A DNA stretch of 64,000 bases from Oryzisolibacter propanilivorax (GTDB lineage: Bacteria > Pseudomonadota > Gammaproteobacteria > Burkholderiales > Burkholderiaceae_C): positions 62,001 to 126,000 of the forward strand of contig NZ_FNHP01000010.1 in the NCBI RefSeq assembly GCF_900103645.1. The letters are read 5' to 3'. Positions 46,101 through 52,963 of this stretch are shown here, piece after piece. Under the pieces are notes generated by a model, which worked only from the letters and a program-made list of their open reading frames with translations, was not told the DNA's origin and did no database searches. The position numbers and the translations under genes were made by a program. Numbering within the stretch: the stretch's first letter is position 1; each line of letters opens with the position of its first letter.

Positions 46101-46590
46101 CCGGCCACAGGTCGGCCGGGTGCACCTGATCGGCCCCGGCCAGCGCCTGCGCCTGACGGTATTGGGGAAACAGCGAGACCGGGGACACCGCCTTGCCGGC
46201 CAGCACATGCTCGAGGTACTCGATGAGCGCGAAACTGGCGCTCTCGATCACTCCGGTGGCGTCGTCGCCGCACAGCTCGGGCCGCTGCACGAAGCGCTGC
46301 ACCGCGGACTCAAGCGCGCGCACCACCAGCGCCGGCTGCGCCATGCCGACCATCTCCAGCGCACCGCCGGCCTGATGCAGCTGCTGGCGTGCCACGCGCA
46401 GGCCGCCAGCGTCCAGCGCCGCCAGATCGGACTGGCGCGCCACTTCCGCGTCGCGCACGAAGCGGCGCATGGCGCGTGCGGCACCGTCCAGGCTCTTGCG
46501 CAGCTCGTCCAGCACCCAGGCCAGCGGGCCGAGGTCCTGCTCGCCCTGTGTCCAGTCGTGGCCTGCCGGGCTGGTGTCGGTGATTGGCAT
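40111..46590 (-). CDS. chpA: ChpA/PilL, multi-Hpt CheA-type hybrid histidine kinase of the pilus chemosensory system
   Basis: 2159 residues. In order: an N-terminal FimS-like Hpt-type region around H72 (LHQAGGALEMVG), a long helical part, Hpt domains with phospho-acceptor histidines near H730 (HTLKGSSRMVG), H1253 (HSLAGSSATVG) and H1433 (HTLKGSARLAG), the dimerisation and HATPase core (HLLRNCIGHGIEPPEQR around residue 1725), a CheW-like domain (about 1850-1990), and a C-terminal receiver with D2083 (VLSDIEMPRMDG). A Pro/Glu-rich acidic linker (about 830-1200) includes a PEPEPEPEPE run. It is the last gene of pilGHIJ-chpA and controls type IV pilus twitching, with PilG and PilH as response regulators. 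Confidence 0.94.
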   Translation of the reverse strand: MPITDTSPAGHDWTQGEQDLGPLAWVLDELRKSLDGAARAMRRFVRDAEVARQSDLAALDAGGLRVARQQLHQAGGALEMVGMAQPALVVRALESAVQRFVQRPELCGDDATGVIESASFALIEYLEHVLAGKAVSPVSLFPQYRQAQALAGADQVHPADLWPAERRLREPMLQATAEPLAYGAAARTRMDSAVLRIVKSADRQAAAELQAVALGFAALQTDRQVRIFWKVCAGFFEAMAHGALAPDVYVKRVASRVLLQYAALARTDAPLNERLLQDLLFFCAQARPTDPAALPALAAVRQAYGLERHQPVDYEKPRFGLYDPALLAQARKRIAAATETWSALAGGERNKLKPAADQFSLVCDSLRRLQPGSESLARALTEASDAVVRSGEPPNPSLAIEVATAVLYLQASFDDLDLAQDQVAQRAGRLAQRVAEVAAGGEPQPLESWMEDLYRRVSDQQTMGSVVGELRIALAEAEKALDQHFRDPQDMAVLASVPGGLQQMRGVLSVLGLDQASLAVMHMRGTVEQLMTGAVAPQDRAEVFARLGNSLGALGFLVDMLSYQRAMARKLFVYDEEAQELRILMGRQRTRAGDSAAQAVAGVQARDVTATPAPAPETFVAQLAPAPAAPGTDTLQPLMAPAADHLPVAAPPAPPIDPAAAVPAAAGPAPAPAISQPQPGDADEDDGGELQDIFLEEAREVVATGLQASAALRQQPGDLSEQTTLRRAFHTLKGSSRMVGLTEFGEAAWALEQALNAWLAEQKPMPEPLLALSEHALHSFGRWSDDIASGNAQAWQAQPFRAAADAVRQGGTLPDLTLAPTDHALPEPAAAIQATEEHLLLQEMPEPVAMPLDMEQEQPAPTAAQKPVAAPDEAAPALAELPWEPHPELDLLDDGLAHEPGLPLGFDLELPPALAAAPEADEAPLDFADTFIDGALMPEAADAPAALLPEGEEIDFSLFEQAMEGELDPPLALSLPPRDAAAGSEAAEPPEVMTELPLEWGAGDTEALLPPSVPDDTLMVPLDEALPRLPVAPDDQASDVQDFSLDLELPERHDVAPAPQPPAVALPPEADVPAAELVSVPGADAGVESQGAGLDWPLADDASQQAWADEPAAEEVRTEPPLAGQMPAEFAGEPHEPLPQSEREPEDEKPAMAEAVPAAAPESWPEQETLAQSQPESAHAPEPEPEPEPEFSTSAESSDEEVKVIGDLRIGIPLYNVYLNEADEWSRRLSTALQEWELELHQPVPEVAIALAHSLAGSSATVGFADLSGLARTLEHVLQHLQLLPQGLPEHARRVNAAAHDIRRLLHQFAAGFIKEPNPQVLAQLQQLLDVEVTSARAPLDFSAVRQAMPEREGAGLAHVAPMPVPQPAAAAAASALVDDDDIDALDTIDPDLFPIFEEEAAELLPRLGGALRQWSVRPDNLSARSELLRALHTLKGSARLAGAMRLGEMAHRLESAVERIPVESTQSSDVEPLLARLDVLQADFEALRTLGAQPLNEPLTVAPAAGRVEDAAAATAPAALARQPAAAPAPRAGGQSVRVRTQLLDRLVNQAGEVMIARSRLEAHMGQLRGSLDDLTGNLERLRQQLRDIEVQAESQMQSRLALSRDSAAGFDPLEFDRFTRVQELTRMMAESVNDVATVQRNMQRAMEGAEDDLIAQGRQARELQRDLLRTRMVEFEGLSERLYAVVRQAAKETGKQVKLDIVGGAIEMDRGVLDRMAPVFEHLLRNCIGHGIEPPEQRQAAGKPAVGSITISLRQEGNDVSVEFRDDGAGLDVQRIRDKAVALGLLPAGVQLGRADAAQLIFQPGFTTASEVTGLSGRGIGMDVVRTEVSALGGRIETESADGQGTAFRLVLPLTTAVTQVVMLRAGQLVFGVPASLIEIVRRVPAAALDAAYADGAFEHDGETLALHWAGALLQSSARSDETAGRTRPVVIVRSAAQRLAMHVDEVLGNQEVVVKNLGPQLSRLPGLAGMSVLASGAVVLIYNPVALATVYGEQLRAGRSAALPAHGQEQAGAPPAAALPQDAAAAAQVPLVLVVDDSITVRRVTQRLLKREGYRVALAADGLQALERLQEERPAVVLSDIEMPRMDGFDLARNIRADAALAGLPIIMITSRIAQKHREHALELGVNHYLGKPYSDDELLGLVQRYAHQAATADSA
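43021..43050. repeat. Hexanucleotide tandem repeat inside chpA
   Basis: About five units of CTCGGG (the first unit has one mismatch) encode the (Pro-Glu)n run in the ChpA linker. Each unit is two codons, so length changes would alter the linker without shifting the frame. Confidence 0.8.
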
Positions 46591-46642
46591 GGGTTCGTTC
46601 CCGGCTGCGCGCAGCCCGTGCTGAAGTGAAAACGTCGCCGTG

Positions 46643-48910
46643 TCAGGCGATCTTGAAGCGGGTAACCGACTGGCGCAGCTCCTCGGCCATGTGCGAAAGC
46701 TCGCGCACCTGCTGGGCCGTCATGCGCGTGCCCTCGCCGGTCTGCTCGGTCACAGCGAAGATGTGCTGGATGTTGTCCGCCACGTCGTTGGCCAGCACCG
46801 CCTCGCGCGAGGTGGACGACGAGATCTGCTCGATCAGCTCGGCCAGCCGGCGCGACACGCGGTCGATCTCGGACAGGGCCGTGCCGGCGCTGTCGGACAG
46901 GCGCGCGCCCTCGACCACGCCCTGCGTGGAACGCTCCATGGCGGCCACCGCATCCTGGGTGTCGGTCTGAATGGCTTTCACCAGCGCCGAGATCTGGCGC
47001 GTGGCGTCGGCCGAGCGTTCGGCCAGGCGCTGCACTTCCTCGGCCACCACGGAGAAGCCGCGGCCCGCCTCGCCGGCGGAGGCCGCCTGGATGGCGGCGT
47101 TCAGCGCCAGCACGTTGGTCTGCTCGGTGATGTCCGAGATCAGCTCGGTGATCTCGCCGATCTCCTGCGACGATTCGCCCAGGCGCTTGATGCGCTTGGA
47201 GGTGTCCTGGATCTGGTCGCGGATGGCGTTCATGCCGCCGATGGCGTTCTGCACCGCTTGCAGGCCCTGCTCGGCGGCCTGCAGCGACTGACGCGCCACC
47301 TGGGCCGATTCCTGCGCCTGCGAGGACACGTCGTTGATGCGCCCGGCCATGTCCAGCACCGAGCGGCCGGTTTCGCGGATCTCGCGCAGCTGCTCGGTCG
47401 AGGCGGCCAGCAGCTCGGTCGAGGTGGAGTCCACCTGGGCGGTGGTCTCGGCCACGCGCGCCGCCGTGTTCTGCACGCTGCCCACCAGCAGGCGCAGCTC
47501 CTCCACGGTGTAGTTCACCGAGTCGGCGATGGCGCCGGTGATGTCCTCGGTCACGGTGGCTTCCTGTGTCAGGTCGCCCTCGGCCACGGCCTGCAGCTCG
47601 TTCATCAGCCGCAGAATGGCCGCCTGGTTGGCGTCGTTCACGCGCTTGGCTTCCTGCTCCTGCTGGCGCGATTCGCGCTCCTGCGTCTCGGCCAGGCTCT
47701 GGCGCTGGCGGCTGTCCAGCAGCTGCACGCGGGCGATGCCCACGCCGCACAGCAGCACGAACAGCGCCGCCGCAGCCAGTGCCGCGAACTGCCCGGCGCC
47801 CATGCCCGAACGCTCCGCCAAGTTTTCCTGCAGACCTTCCAGCTGGCGCCGCAGCGGCTCGCTGTCGGTCAGGATGGCGGCTTGCGCCTCGCGCGCCGAC
47901 ACCAGGCCCTGCAGGTTGCCTAGGATGGCACCGGCCTGGGTGCGCGTCTGCTCGTACAGCGCGACCAGCGCCTGCAGCTGCTCGCGCGTCTGCGCATCAC
48001 GCGCCGCACCCAGGCGCAGCTCGGCGCTGCCGTCGAGCAGGCCCTGGGCGATTTCCTTGAAGGTGTTCAGATCCTTGCCCAGCAGGAACACTGCCTCGGG
48101 GCTGACGCCCTCGGTGGTCTGAAACTCGTTGGCCGATTTGCCGATGCGCTGCGTCAGCATCACCAGCTGGCCTGCGGCGGAAATCTCGGCCGCCGGAGCA
48201 CCCTGCTGCAACTTCAGCGACGAGATGGCCTCGGCCATCTCCAGCAGGTCCGAGGACTGGCGGTTGATGGTGCGCAGCGCGTCGCCCACCTGCGTCAGGA
48301 TCTTCTCTTGGCCCATCACGGTCGCGGCGTTCTTCTCGGCGCGCTCGACCAGCGGCAGGATGGCGTCGATCTCGCCTTGCAGCGGCGCCGCCACCTGCTG
48401 CACTCCCAGTGCAGAGTCGCCGTTATGCAGCGCGCGCACGTTGCGTGCCAGCACGCCCGAGCTGTCGACCACGTCGGGGAAGGCCTGCGGGTTGCCCACC
48501 AGCGCCTGCGACACCGACTTGGCCAGGCGTTGCGACTGCATCAGTGCCTGGCCGGTGGCGGTCAGCTGCGCCGCCGAGCGGTTGGCTTGCTGCAGCACCC
48601 AGCCGGCGATCAGCGCCAGCACCAGCAGGCCCACGGTCAGCAGCATCAGCAGGTGTCGCTGGTGCTTGGCAGTGCTGGTCCGGCCCAGTAGCGGTAGCCG
48701 CACTTCGTCCGCTGCCTCGTGCGCTACCAAAGGCTCATCGGAAGCGGCCAGCAGCGGGGCCGGCTGGCCTTGCACGCTGTTCAGCGCATCCTCCGGGTAG
48801 AGCTCGGACGGACCCAGCAGCGGCCGCGCGCCCTCGTCCGGCCGCTGCGCGTCGCCGCCTGCGACGTCCTTGCGATTGAACAGTTTTCCAAAGGGATTGG
48901 CGACGGACAT
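46643..48910 (-). CDS. pilJ: PilJ, methyl-accepting chemotaxis protein of the type IV pilus system
   Basis: 755 residues. A cytoplasmic N-terminus of about 85 residues, TM1 (LLMLLTVGLLVLALIAGWVL), a PilJ-type periplasmic region duplicated in helical bundles (SAAQLTATGQALMQSQRLAK and AAGQLVMLTQRIGKSANEF), TM2 (ALAAAALFVLLCGVGIA), and a signalling domain with EQTNVLALNAAIQAASAGEAGRGFSVVAEEVQRLAERSA. The signalling hairpin is the PilJ variant. It lies between pilI and chpA with short gaps. Confidence 0.95.
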   Translation of the reverse strand: MSVANPFGKLFNRKDVAGGDAQRPDEGARPLLGPSELYPEDALNSVQGQPAPLLAASDEPLVAHEAADEVRLPLLGRTSTAKHQRHLLMLLTVGLLVLALIAGWVLQQANRSAAQLTATGQALMQSQRLAKSVSQALVGNPQAFPDVVDSSGVLARNVRALHNGDSALGVQQVAAPLQGEIDAILPLVERAEKNAATVMGQEKILTQVGDALRTINRQSSDLLEMAEAISSLKLQQGAPAAEISAAGQLVMLTQRIGKSANEFQTTEGVSPEAVFLLGKDLNTFKEIAQGLLDGSAELRLGAARDAQTREQLQALVALYEQTRTQAGAILGNLQGLVSAREAQAAILTDSEPLRRQLEGLQENLAERSGMGAGQFAALAAAALFVLLCGVGIARVQLLDSRQRQSLAETQERESRQQEQEAKRVNDANQAAILRLMNELQAVAEGDLTQEATVTEDITGAIADSVNYTVEELRLLVGSVQNTAARVAETTAQVDSTSTELLAASTEQLREIRETGRSVLDMAGRINDVSSQAQESAQVARQSLQAAEQGLQAVQNAIGGMNAIRDQIQDTSKRIKRLGESSQEIGEITELISDITEQTNVLALNAAIQAASAGEAGRGFSVVAEEVQRLAERSADATRQISALVKAIQTDTQDAVAAMERSTQGVVEGARLSDSAGTALSEIDRVSRRLAELIEQISSSTSREAVLANDVADNIQHIFAVTEQTGEGTRMTAQQVRELSHMAEELRQSVTRFKIA

Positions 48911-48945
48911 GGTGCTGCCTTGACGGGAAAAGGGAGGAAAGCGGA

Positions 48946-49473
48946 TCAGGTGCTGATGGCCAGGAAGGCCGGATCACGCGACAGGGCCTGCAGGTCAACT
49001 TCCTGCCAGCGCTGGCCCTGGGCATCCAGATGCGTGGCGCCAAGGTAGGCTGGCGTATCCGCGTCCGGGGCTTCGCTGGCGCTGAAGGTGTCGGCGCTGC
49101 GCAGGCCCGCCAGGCGTTCGACCAGCAACGCGGCATTGACCTCCAGCGCGCCGCCCAACGTCAGCACGCTGGCCTCGGCCAGCGCCTGTTCGGAGCGCGT
49201 CGACACGGCCCCGAGCAGCACTGCCAGGTCGATCACGCCGCACAGCGCGCCGCGCAGGTTGGCCACACCCAGGAACCAGGGCTGGGTATAGGGCACGGGC
49301 TGGACACCGCTCCAGGAGAAGATTTCGCCGGCCTGCGCCAGCGGCAGCAGCAGGCGCCGGCCGCCGGTCTCCACGGCCAGCCATGCCGCCACCGCCACCC
49401 CCTCGGCGCGCGCAGCCTGCAGGCGCGCGGCCAGGCGCGTCTGCAGCTCCTTCAGAGCCTCACGCTTGGCCAT
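48946..49473 (-). CDS. pilI: PilI, CheW-like coupling protein
   Basis: 175 residues from the ATG at 49473 (MAKREALKEL). A CheW domain: WLAVETGGRRLLLPLAQAGEIF, YTQPWFLGVANLRGALCGVIDLAVLLG. It links PilJ to ChpA. It lies 14 bases after pilH, in the same operon. Confidence 0.92.
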   Translation of the reverse strand: MAKREALKELQTRLAARLQAARAEGVAVAAWLAVETGGRRLLLPLAQAGEIFSWSGVQPVPYTQPWFLGVANLRGALCGVIDLAVLLGAVSTRSEQALAEASVLTLGGALEVNAALLVERLAGLRSADTFSASEAPDADTPAYLGATHLDAQGQRWQEVDLQALSRDPAFLAIST

Positions 49474-49487
49474 GGAACCGCAGCCGC

Positions 49488-49856
49488 TCAGCCGAGGGCA
49501 TCGATGGTGGCCTGCAACTGCGCCGGATCGACCGGCTTGGTGACATAGCCGCGGGCGCCCTGGCGCATGCCCCAGACCCGATCGGTTTCCTGGTTCTTGC
49601 TGGTGCACATGATGATCGGCACGTCGCTATAGCGCGGATCGCGCGAGATGGTGCGCGTCAGCTGAAAGCCGTTCTGGCCGGGCATGACCACGTCCATCAG
49701 GATCAGGTCGGGCTTGTCCTCGGCCAGGCTGCGCAGCGCCTCGTCGGCGTTCTCGGCCGTACGTACCTGCAGGCCTTTCTTTTGCAGCAGGCCGGTCAGG
49801 AACATGAGTTCGGTCCTGGAGTCGTCCACGACCAGCACCTTGCGGATGGGCATCAT
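49488..49856 (-). CDS. pilH: PilH, single-domain response regulator
   Basis: 122 residues consisting of one receiver domain: VLVVDDSRTE at the start, phospho-acceptor aspartate in LILMDVVMPGQNGF, the T/S position in IIMCTSKNQ, and lysine in GYVTKPVDP. PilH is linked to pilus retraction in the Pil-Chp system. Its ATG overlaps the pilG stop (ATGA). Confidence 0.93.
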   Translation of the reverse strand: MMPIRKVLVVDDSRTELMFLTGLLQKKGLQVRTAENADEALRSLAEDKPDLILMDVVMPGQNGFQLTRTISRDPRYSDVPIIMCTSKNQETDRVWGMRQGARGYVTKPVDPAQLQATIDALG

Positions 49857-50257
49857 TGGAATCCTTGTTGCGCGCCAAGGCAGTGCTGCACGGCCTGCAG
49901 CAGCTGGTCCTTGGTGAAGGGTTTGGTGAGGTAGTCCTGGCAGCCGACCATGCGGCCGCGCGCCTTGTCGAAGACCCCGTCCTTGGACGAGAGCATGACC
50001 ACCGGCGTGGCGGCGAAGCGGGCGTTGCGCTTGATGATGGCGCAGGTCTGGTAGCCGTCCAGGCGCGGCATCAGGATGTCGCAGAAGATGACCTGCGGCT
50101 GGTAGTCGTTGACCTTGGCCAGCGCATCAAAGCCGTCATCGGCCAGCAGCACCTCGTGGCCGCCCTGCTTGAGAAAGATCTCGGCACTGCGCCGGATGGT
50201 GTTGCTGTCGTCCACCACCAGCACCCGGACCGGGGCAGCATTTGTCGTCGTAGCCAA
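49853..50257 (-). CDS. pilG: PilG, single-domain response regulator
   Basis: 134 residues. I choose a TTG start at 50257 (MATTTNAAPVRVLVVDDS), because an AGGAG lies about ten bases before it and longer versions would run through the rubredoxin gene in another frame. Receiver motifs: VVDDSNTIRRSAEIFLKQGGHEV, aspartate in IFCDILMPRLDG, VVMLSSKDG and YLTKPFTKDQL. PilG promotes pilus extension. First gene of the cluster, 49 bases after rubredoxin. Confidence 0.92.
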   Translation of the reverse strand: MATTTNAAPVRVLVVDDSNTIRRSAEIFLKQGGHEVLLADDGFDALAKVNDYQPQVIFCDILMPRLDGYQTCAIIKRNARFAATPVVMLSSKDGVFDKARGRMVGCQDYLTKPFTKDQLLQAVQHCLGAQQGFQ

Positions 50258-50306
50258 TTTCTTTGGTGCTCCTGGGCAACGGTTGGCGGCGCCGGCGGGC
50301 CGGCGC

Positions 50307-50480
50307 TCAGATCTCGACCATCTCGAAGTCGTCCTTGGAGGCGCCGCACTCGGGGCAAGCCCAGTCAGCGGGGACATCCTGCCAGCGGGTGCCGGGCGCC
50401 AGTCCGTCCTGTGGCGAGCCGGCGGCCTCATCGTAGAGCCACCCGCATACCACGCACATCCAGGTCTTGGGATCAGTCAC
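50307..50480 (-). CDS. Rubredoxin
   Basis: 57 residues from a GTG start (MTDPKTWMCVVCGWLYDEA). The four iron ligands are C9, C12, C42 and C45 in MCVVCGW and ACPECGASKDDF, the standard rubredoxin fold. A small one-electron carrier in the cytoplasm. The same neighbourhood (rubredoxin between thiD-hemL and pilG) is typical of Comamonadaceae. Its redox partner is not in the window. Confidence 0.93.
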   Translation of the reverse strand: MTDPKTWMCVVCGWLYDEAAGSPQDGLAPGTRWQDVPADWACPECGASKDDFEMVEI

Positions 50481-50587
50481 GGCTTGAATCGAGTGTCAGA
50501 AAGCATCTCATAGAATGCAACGATTGTATCCAGCCCTCACAGCCGGACGCGGCTTTCGCGCCATCCGTTAGGCTGGTCGTTTTTTGC

Positions 50588-51535
50588 ATGAAATCCAGTT
50601 CCGCGCGCCCCCCGGAAACCCCGATTGCCGCCACCGATGAACCGGACAGCCTGGTGGACGTGGTCTGCGTGCTGGCCTTCAACGCCAGCGACCCCAGCGG
50701 CGCCGGCGGGCTGACCGGCGACATCGCCGCCATCAGTGCCGTCGGCGGCCATCCGCTGGCGGTGGTCACTGGCGCCTACGCCCGCGACACCACGCAGATC
50801 TTCGAGCACTTCGCATTCGACAGCGACGCGGTGGCCGAGCAAGCGCGCGCCGCGCTCGAAGACATGCCGGTGCAGGCCATCAAGGTCGGCTTCGCCGGCA
50901 GCCCCGAAAACCTGGCGACCATTGCCGAGATCGCCGCCGACTATGCCGAGCTGCCGGTCATCGCCTACATGCCCGATCTGTCGTGGTGGCGCGACGACCT
51001 GATCGACCAGTACCTGGACGCCTTCGCCGAGCTGCTGCTGCCGCAGACCTCGGTGCTGGTCGGCAGCCACAGCCTGCTGGCGCGCTGGCTCCTGCCCGAC
51101 TGGTCGGCCAGCCACCCGCCCAGCCCGCGTGAGCTGGCGCTGGCCGCCGAGGAGCACGGTGTGCCCTACCTGCTGGTGACCGGCGTGCCGCTACCCGAGC
51201 AGCACATCGACAACGTTCTGACCTCGGCCCAGTCGGTGCTGGCCAGCGTGCGCTTCGAGCGCATCGAGGCGACCTTCATCGGCGCCGGCGACACGCTCAG
51301 CGCCACGCTCACGGCCCTGGTGGCCACCGGCTGCGACCTGGGCGAGGCTCTGGCCGAGGCGCTGACCTACCTGGACGGCGCGCTGGAATGCGGCATCCGT
51401 CCCGGCATGGGCCAGGTGCTGCCCGACCGCATGTTCTGGGCCCAGCCGGACGACGACGAAGCCGACGAGAGCGCCACACCCGATCCGCTGGACCCGTCCG
51501 GCTTCGAGATGCCCCCGCATGACACACAGCACTGA
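50588..51535 (+). CDS. thiD: ThiD-like hydroxymethylpyrimidine/phosphomethylpyrimidine kinase
   Basis: 315 residues of the ribokinase-like superfamily. [26 protein letters not shown] is the ThiD substrate region, and [19 protein letters not shown] is the C-terminal anion hole motif with the catalytic aspartate. It phosphorylates the pyrimidine precursor of thiamine. At the N-terminus there are about 25 extra residues, and the acidic C-terminal tail is longer than usual. Its end overlaps hemL by 17 bases. No other thi gene is near. Confidence 0.88.
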   Translation: MKSSSARPPETPIAATDEPDSLVDVVCVLAFNASDPSGAGGLTGDIAAISAVGGHPLAVVTGAYARDTTQIFEHFAFDSDAVAEQARAALEDMPVQAIKVGFAGSPENLATIAEIAADYAELPVIAYMPDLSWWRDDLIDQYLDAFAELLLPQTSVLVGSHSLLARWLLPDWSASHPPSPRELALAAEEHGVPYLLVTGVPLPEQHIDNVLTSAQSVLASVRFERIEATFIGAGDTLSATLTALVATGCDLGEALAEALTYLDGALECGIRPGMGQVLPDRMFWAQPDDDEADESATPDPLDPSGFEMPPHDTQH

Positions 51536-52853
51536 CCCCACCGCCTCCACCCCCGCCCGCAGCCAGCAGCTCTTCGAGCGCGCGCAGCGCGTCATCCCCG
51601 GTGGCGTGAACTCGCCCGTGCGCGCCTTCCGCGCCGTGGGCGGCACGCCGCGCTTCATTGCCCGCGCCCAGGGCGCCCACCTGTGGGACGCCGACGGCCA
51701 GCGCTATATCGACTATATCGGCTCCTGGGGCCCGATGATCCTGGGCCACGGCCACCCGGCGGCGCTGGAAGCGGTGCAAAAAGCGGCGCTGGAGGGCTTC
51801 AGTTTCGGCGCGCCGACCGAGCGCGAGGTCGAGCTGGCCGAAGAGATCCTGCGCCACGTGCCGTCGATGGAGATGGTGCGCCTGGTCAGCTCGGGCACCG
51901 AGGCCGGCATGAGCGCCATCCGCCTGGCGCGCGGCGCCACCGGGCGCTCGGTGATCGTCAAGTTCAACGGCTGCTACCACGGCCATGCCGATTCGCTGCT
52001 GGTGAAGGCCGGCTCGGGCCTGGCGACCTTCGGCCATGCCACCAGCGCCGGCGTGCCGCCCGAGGTGGTGCAGCACACGCTGGTGCTCGAATACAACGAC
52101 GTGGCGCAGCTGGACGAGGCCTTCGCGCTGCACGGCGCCGATATCGCCTGCGTGATCATGGAGCCGATCGCCGGCAACATGAACTTCGTGCGCGCCAGCG
52201 TGCCGTTCATGCAGCGCGCGCGCGAGCTGTGCACGCAGCATGGCGCCCTGTTGATCCTGGACGAGGTCATGACCGGCTTTCGCGTGGCGCTGGGCGGCGC
52301 GCAGAGCCTCTACGCGCAGCAGATCCCGGGCTTCGCACCGGACCTGACGGTGCTGGGCAAGGTGATCGGCGGCGGCATGCCGCTGGCGGCCTTCGGCGGC
52401 CCGCGCGCGGTGATGGAGCAGCTGGCGCCGCTGGGCCCGGTGTACCAAGCCGGCACGCTGTCGGGCAACCCGGTGGCCACCGCCTGCGGGCTGGCGACAC
52501 TGCGTGAAATTTCCAGGCCGGGCTTCTACGACCGGCTGGCGGCGCGCACGCGCGCCTGGATGCAGGGCCTGGAGGACGCCGCGCGCGCCGAGGGCGTGCC
52601 GCTGGTGACCGACTGCGAGGGCGGCATGTTCGGCTTCTTCCTGCTGCCCGAGCTGCCGCAGAACTACCCGCAGGTGCTGGCCACCGACGGACCGCGCTTC
52701 AACCGGCTGTTCCACGGCCTGCTGGCGCGCGGCGTGTACATCGCGCCGGCGCTGTACGAGGCCGGCTTCGTCAGCAGCGCGCACACCGAGGACGACATCG
52801 CGCAGAGCGTGGCGGCGGCGCGCGAGGTGTTCCGGGAACTATCGAAAGCATAG
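51519..52853 (+). CDS. hemL: HemL, glutamate-1-semialdehyde 2,1-aminomutase
   Basis: 444 residues. PLP enzyme that makes 5-aminolevulinate for tetrapyrroles by the C5 route. Motifs: [58 protein letters not shown], and the PLP-lysine K281 in [16 protein letters not shown]. The stop codon TAG is the TAG of the repeat CATAGCTGCAGG (R9), so the last residues may be repeat-derived. Confidence 0.96.
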   Translation: MTHSTDPTASTPARSQQLFERAQRVIPGGVNSPVRAFRAVGGTPRFIARAQGAHLWDADGQRYIDYIGSWGPMILGHGHPAALEAVQKAALEGFSFGAPTEREVELAEEILRHVPSMEMVRLVSSGTEAGMSAIRLARGATGRSVIVKFNGCYHGHADSLLVKAGSGLATFGHATSAGVPPEVVQHTLVLEYNDVAQLDEAFALHGADIACVIMEPIAGNMNFVRASVPFMQRARELCTQHGALLILDEVMTGFRVALGGAQSLYAQQIPGFAPDLTVLGKVIGGGMPLAAFGGPRAVMEQLAPLGPVYQAGTLSGNPVATACGLATLREISRPGFYDRLAARTRAWMQGLEDAARAEGVPLVTDCEGGMFGFFLLPELPQNYPQVLATDGPRFNRLFHGLLARGVYIAPALYEAGFVSSAHTEDDIAQSVAAAREVFRELSKA

Positions 52854-52893
52854 CTGCAGGCCCTTTGCACATCAGGACTGGATCGCTTTTTCA
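52842..52893 (+). repeat. Dispersed repeat, copy R9 (supplies the hemL stop)
   Basis: Reads GAAAGCATAGCTGCAGGCCC followed by TTTGCACATCAGGACTGGA. The TAG in CATAGCTG is in frame as the stop codon of hemL. Confidence 0.75.
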
Positions 52894-52896
52894 CTC

Positions 52897-52921
52897 AAAA
52901 AAGGCCCTGCGGGGCCTTTTT
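52897..52921 (+). terminator. Intrinsic terminator after hemL
   Basis: AAGGCCC-TGCG-GGGCCTT flanked by A and T runs, giving a stem with a U-tract in either direction. It lies between hemL and the convergent GAF-GGDEF-EAL gene. Confidence 0.85.
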
Positions 52922-52963
52922 GCCGTCCCAGCTGGTGCCTGGTGCGGCGACCGCCCGCCGCGT

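Noticed and set aside
39415-46629. A 2404-codon open frame on the plus strand antisense to chpA
   Set aside because: It is a by-product of high GC content and codon bias opposite a clear 2159-residue kinase; its translation is Arg/His/Gln-rich without any domain.
50481-50587. Promoter between rubredoxin and thiD (TTGAAT and TAGAAT)
   Set aside because: Spacing of 21 bases is too long for a sigma-70 promoter and no better pair was found.
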